Shown here in pieces: positions 59,727 through 64,000 of a DNA stretch of 64,000 nt. The stretch comes from Acanthosepion esculentum. Its lineage: Eukaryota > Mollusca > Cephalopoda > Sepiida > Sepiidae. Numbering within the stretch: position 1 is the first letter of the stretch; the number at the start of each line of letters is the position of its first letter. The stretch is from the NCBI GenBank assembly GCA_964036315.1, contig CAXIWW010000817.1, forward strand, positions 8,467,501 to 8,531,500, in the 5' to 3' direction. Both the position numbers and the translations under genes were made by a program. The notes beneath the pieces are model-generated. The model was not told the origin of the DNA. It saw only the letters and a program-made list of their open reading frames with translations, and made no database searches.

Positions 59727-59882
59727 CCAACTAGTCCTAGGTATGACTATAAACTACATCTGACAGCAAGGCTTCTGATCACAAAGGGTCCAAGCTATGA
59801 GCAAATAGTGACACCCCACTAAAAAAAAAACATTATGAAAGTATAAAAATATATGTTTATAGTCATACCTAGGACTAGTCGG
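59727..59882. repeat. Inversion junction 2 with 28-bp stem and 7-bp microhomology
   Basis: The minus backbone runs to ATGTTTATA and then, instead of TAAAAAC, continues as plus sequence GTCATACCTAGG. The shared GTTTATA at 59,855-59,861 belongs to both backbone ends (minus TGTTTATATAAA, plus TAGTTTATAGTC). 59,727-59,754 and 59,855-59,882 are reverse complements at 27 of 28 positions around a 100-bp loop. The pattern fits a fold-back or microhomology-mediated switch. Confidence 0.9.
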
Positions 59883-62800
59883 CACTGTTGTGCTTTTGGC
59901 ACTTTTGCTATCAGCTTTTGGCACTTTGGCTATCAGCTGTTGACACTTTTGCTATCAGCTGTTGGCACTTTTGCTATCAGCTGTGGTGCTGTTTGCACTT
60001 TTGCTATCAACTGGTGTTGTTCACAAGTTTTTATATAAAAATGTATTTTTATACTTTCATAGTGTTTTTTTTTAGTGGGGGGTAACTATTTGCTCATAGC
60101 TGGGACCCTTTGTGATCAGAAGCCTTGCTGTCAGATGTAGTTTATAGACATACCTAGCACTAGTTGGCACTGTGGTGCTGTTGGCACTTTTGCTGTCAGC
60201 TGTTGGCACTTTTGCTATCAGCTGTTTGCACATTTGCTATCAGCTGTTGACACTTTTGCTATCAGCTGTTGGCACTTTTGCTATCAGCTGTTTGCACTTT
60301 TGGTATCAGCTGTTGGCACTTTTGCAATCAGCTGTTGGCTCTTTTGCAATCAGCTGTTGGCACTTTGCTATATGCTCTTGGCACTTTTGCTATCAGATGT
60401 TGGCATTTGGTATCAGCTGTTGGCACTTTTGTTATCAGCTGTTGGCACATTTGCTATCAGCTGTGGTGCTGTTGGCACTTTTGCTATCAACTGGTGTTGT
60501 TCGCAAGTTTTTATATAAATATGTATTTTTATACTTTCATAGTGTTTTTTTTTAGTGGGGGGTCACTATTTGCTCATAGCTGGGACCCTTTGTGATCAGA
60601 AGACTTGTTGTCAGATGTAGTTTATAGTCATACCTTGGACTAGTTGGCACTGTGGTGCTATCAGCTGTTGGCACATTTGCTATCAGCTGTTGGCACTTTT
60701 GCTATCAGCTGTTGGCACTTTTGCTATCAGCTGTGGTGCTGTTGGCACTTTTGCTATCAACTGGTGTTGTTCGCAAGTTTTTATATAAACGTATTTTTAT
60801 ACATTCGTAGTGTCTTTTTTTAGTGGGGGTTACTATTTGCTCATAGCTGGGACCCTTTGTGATCAGAAGCCTTGCTGTCAGATGTAGTTTATATTCATAT
60901 CTAGGACTAGTTGGCACTGTGGTATCAGGTGTTGGCACTTTTGCAATCAGCTGTTGGCACTTTTGCTATCAGCTTTTGGAACTTTTTGTATCAGCAGTTG
61001 GCACTTTTGCTATCAGGTGTTGGCACTTTTGCTATCAGCTGTTGGCACTTTTGGTATCATCTGTTGGCACTTTTGCTAACAGCTGTTGGCACTTTTGCTA
61101 TCAGCTTTTGGCACTTTTGGTATCAGCTGTTGGCACTTTTGCTATCAGCTGTGGTGCTGTTGGCACTTTTGCTATCAACTGGTGTTGTTCGCAAGTTTTT
61201 ATATAAAAATGTATTTTTATACTTTCATAGTTTTTTTTTTTAGTGGGGGTCACTCTTTGCTCATAGCTGGGACCCTTTGTGAACAGAAGCCTTGCTGTCA
61301 GATGTAGTTTATAGTCATACCTAGGTCTAGTTGGCACTGTGGTGCTGTTGGCACTTTTGCTATCAGCTGTTGGCACTTTTGCTATCAGCTGTTGGCACTT
61401 TTGCTATCAGCTGTTGGCACTTTAGCTATCAGCTGTGGTGCTGTTGGCACTTTTGCTATCAGCTGGTGTTGTTCGCAAGTTTTTATATAAACATGTATTT
61501 TTATACTTTCATAGTGTTTTTTTTTAGTGGGGCTCACTATTTGCTCATAGATGGGACCCTTTGTGATCAGAAGCCTTGCTGTCAGATGTAGATTTTAGTC
61601 ATACATAGGACTAGTTGGAACTGTGGCGCTTTTGGCACTTTTGCTATCAGCTGTTGGCACTTTTGCTATCAGCTGTTGGCTCTTTTGCTATCAGCTGTGG
61701 TGCTGTTGGCACTTTTGCTATCAAATGGTGTTGTTAGCAAGTTTTTATATAAACATGTATTTTTATACTTTCATAGTGTTTTTTTTTAGTGGGGGGTCAC
61801 TATTTGCTCATAGCTGGGACACTTTGTGATCAGAAGCCTTGCTGTCAGATGTAGTTTATATTCATACCTAGGACTAGTTGGCACTGTGGTGCTGTTGGCA
61901 CTTTTGCTATCAGCTGTTGGCACATTTTTTATCAGCTGTTGGCACTTTTGCTATCAGCTGTGGTGCTGTTGGCACTTTTGCTATCAGCTGGTGTTGTTCG
62001 CAAGTTATTATAAAAACATGTATTTTTATACTTTCATAGTGTTTTTTTTTTAGTGGGGCTCACTATTTGCTCATAGATGGGACCCTTTGTGATCAGAAGC
62101 CTTGCTGTCAGATGTAGATTTTAGTCATACTTAGGACTAGTTGGCACTGTGGTGCTGTTGGCACTTTTTCTATCAGCTGTTGGCACTTTTGCTATCAGCT
62201 GTTGGCACTTTTGCTATCAGCTTTTGGCACCTTTGCTATCAGCTGTTGGCACTTTTGCTATCAGCTGTTGGCACATTTATTATCAGCTGTTGGCACTTTT
62301 GCTATCAGCCGTTGGCTCTTTTGCTATCAGCTGTTGGCACTTTTGCTATCAGCTTTTGGCACTTTTCGTATCAGCTGTTGGCACATTTTCTATCAGCTGT
62401 TGGCACTTTTGCTATCAGCTGTGGCACTTTTGCTATCAGCTGTGGTGCTGTTGGCACTTTTGCTATCAACTGGTGTTGTTCACACGTTTTTATATAAACA
62501 TGTATTTTTATACTTTCATAGTGTTTTTTTTAGTGGGGGGTCACTATTTGCTCATAGCTGGGACCCTTTGTGATCAGAAGCCTTCCTGTCAGATGTAGTT
62601 TATAGTCATACCTAGGACTAGTTGGCACTGTGGTGCTGTTGGCACTTTTGCTATCGGCTGTTGGCACTTTTGCTATCATCTGTTGGCACTTTTGCTATCA
62701 GCTGTTGGCACTTTTGCTATCAGCTGTGGTGCTGTTGGCACTTTTGTTATCAACTGGTGTTGTTCGCTAGTTTTTATATAAACATGTATTTTTATACTTT

Positions 62801-64000
62801 CATAGTGTTTTTGTTTAGTGGGGGTCACAAATTGGTCATAGCTGGGACCCTTTGTGATCAGAAGCCTTGCTGTCAGATGTAGTTTATAGTCATATCAAGG
62901 ACTAGTTGGCACTGTGGTGCTGTTGGCACTTTTGTTATCAGCTGTTGGCACTTTTGCTATCAGCTGTTGGCACTTTTGCTATCAACTGGTGTTGTTCGCA
63001 AGTTTTTAGATAAACATGTATTTTTATACTTTCATAGTGTTTTTTTTTAGTGTTGGGTCACTATTCGCTCATAGCTGGGACCCTTTGTGATCAGAAGCCT
63101 TGCTGTCAGATGTAGTTTATAGTCATATCTAGGACTAGTTGGCACTGTGGTGCGGTTGGCACTTTTGCTATCAGCTGTTGGCACTTTTGCTATCAGCTGT
63201 GGTGCTGTTGGCACTTTTGCTATCAACTGGTGTTGTTCGCAAGTTTTTATATAAACATGTATTTTTATACATTCATAGTGTTTTTTTTTAGTGGGGGAAC
63301 ACTATTTGCTCATAGCTAGGACCCTTTGTGAACAGAAGCCTTGCTGTCAGATGTAGTTTATAGTCATACCTAGGACTAGTTGGCACTGTGGTGCTGTTGG
63401 CACTTTTGGTATCAGCTGTTGGCTCTTTTGCTATCAGCTGTTGGAACTTTTGCTATCAGATGTTGGCACTTTTGCTATCAGCTTTTGGCACTTTTGGTAT
63501 CAGCTGTTGGCACTTTTGCTATCAGCTGTTGGCACTTTTGCTATCAGCTTTTGGCACTTTTGCTATCATCTGTTTCCACTTTTGCTATCAGCTGTTGGCA
63601 CTTTTGCTATCAGCTGTTGGCACTTTTGCTATCAGCTGTTGGCACTTTGCTATCAGCTGTTGGCACTTTTGTTATCAGCTGTGGTGCTGTTGGCACTTTT
63701 GCTATCAACTGGTGTTGTTCGCAAGTTTTTATATAAACATCTATTTTTATACTTTCATAGAGTTTTTTTTTAGTGGGGGGTCACTATTTTCTCATAGCTG
63801 GGAACCTTTGTGATCAGAAGCCTTGCTGTCAGATGTAGTTTATAGTCATACCTAGGACTAGTTGGCACTGTGGTGCTGTTGGCACTTTTGCTATCAGCTG
63901 TTGGCACATTTTTTATCAGCTGTTGGCACTTTTGCTATCAGCTGTGGTGCTGTTGGCACTTTTGCTATCAGCTGGTGTTGTTCGCAAGTTTTTATATAAA
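59855..64000 (+). repeat. Right satellite array, forward orientation, runs off the window
   Basis: About 13 units, heads near 59,880, 60,163, 60,645, 60,911, 61,331, 61,613, 61,877, 62,141, 62,622, 62,906, 63,142, 63,380 and 63,865. The first unit (TAGTCGGCAC head, GTTTGCAC, GTTCACAAG, TATAAAAATG, GGGGTAACTATT) shares its terminal monomers and backbone with the inverted unit at 38,885-39,060. The array continues to base 64,000 in mid-backbone (TTTTTATATAAA), so its right end is not seen. Confidence 0.96.
60640..60935 (+). repeat. Two units with collapsed heads
   Basis: At 60,645 the head reads GGCACTGTGGTGCTATCAGCTG-like sequence: GTGGTGC runs directly into TATCAGCTG, dropping one partial monomer. 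At 60,911 it reads CACTGTGGTATCAGGTG, a further collapse. Both can be explained by short deletions between the box and the first monomer. Such collapsed heads are rare elsewhere in the window. Confidence 0.8.

Larger units (their letters stand above)
23577..59861 (-). repeat. Inverted satellite array, ~36.3 kb
   Basis: About 95 units on the minus strand. Approximate head positions: 23741, 24158, 24531, 24795, 25255, 25672, 26043, 26306, 27004, 27258, 27612, 27985, 28250, 28924, 29178, 29945, 30454, 30758, 31023, 31354, 31616, 31924, 32231, 32780, 33128, 33633, 34074, 34336, 34739, 35107, 35459, 35830, 36184, 36692, 37030, 37415, 37700, 37985, 38217, 38554, 38830, 39289, 39555, 39785, 40069, 40331, 40594, 40878, 41236, 41807, 42156, 42755, 43209, 43936, 44376, 45368, 45915, 46201, 46924, 47254, 47606, 47904, 48165, 48467, 49214, 49784, 50070, 50523, 50986, 51198, 51481, 51765, 52355, 52590, 52875, 53130, 53413, 53851, 54135, 54451, 54756, 55240, 55534, 55841, 56236, 56521, 56814, 57233, 57471, 58018, 58373, 58680, 59056, 59468, 59730. 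No other sequence intervenes. Confidence 0.97.

Overview
This window is satellite DNA from end to end. I see no protein-coding gene, structural RNA gene, intact transposon or CRISPR array. Bases 1-220 are a GC-rich 31-bp minisatellite. Bases 221-64,000 are one complex satellite, here called the 22-mer/backbone satellite. I do not recognise the family by name. Pure tandem DNA on this scale, and a single recurrent CpG that keeps decaying to TpG/CpA, suggest a eukaryotic nuclear genome with CpG methylation (vertebrate-like is plausible). The species cannot be fixed from the sequence.

Each higher-order unit has two parts. The first is a run of 22-bp monomers that begin TTGGCACTTTT and end GCTATCAGCTG. 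The second is a conserved non-monomeric backbone of about 153 bp. It starts AACTGGTGTTGTTCGCAAG, continues through a TATATAAA motif, an ACATGT palindrome, a T-run followed by AGTGGGGGG, and a TGATCA site, and ends at CCTAGGACTAG. A GTGGTGCTG box lies on each side of the backbone. I count about 173 units, from about 212 to 992 bp long. Lengths vary mainly in 22-bp steps, so monomer number is the main variable. By subtraction there are about 1,600-1,700 monomers.

Layout: (1) 1-220 flanking minisatellite with a sharp edge. (2) 221 to about 23,550, forward array, about 65 units. (3) A head-to-head junction at 23,551-23,576. (4) About 23,577-59,861, the same satellite inverted, about 95 units over 36.3 kb. 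(5) A second orientation switch with 7-bp microhomology at 59,855-59,861. (6) 59,855-64,000, forward array again, about 13 units, running off the window.

The inverted block is not merely the same family turned round. Individual units in the left arm (8.6-20 kb) have specific, private-variant-sharing partners in the inverted arm (59.5-31 kb), in largely mirrored order. The two arms therefore look like an old inverted duplication whose right arm later expanded. On top of this lie direct segmental duplications with offsets of 1,183, about 1,514/1,920, 1,662, about 1,893/2,083 and about 9,028 bp. One duplicate pair differs by exactly one backbone, as expected if backbones are lost by recombination between the flanking GTGGTGCTG boxes.

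Many long open frames exist because the 22-mer has no stop codon in any frame of its TTGGCAC strand. I treat these as a by-product of the repeat and not as genes. The most informative content is the array architecture: the mirrored arms, the two inversion junctions, the backbone gain/loss mechanism and the possible origin of the backbone from the 22-mer.
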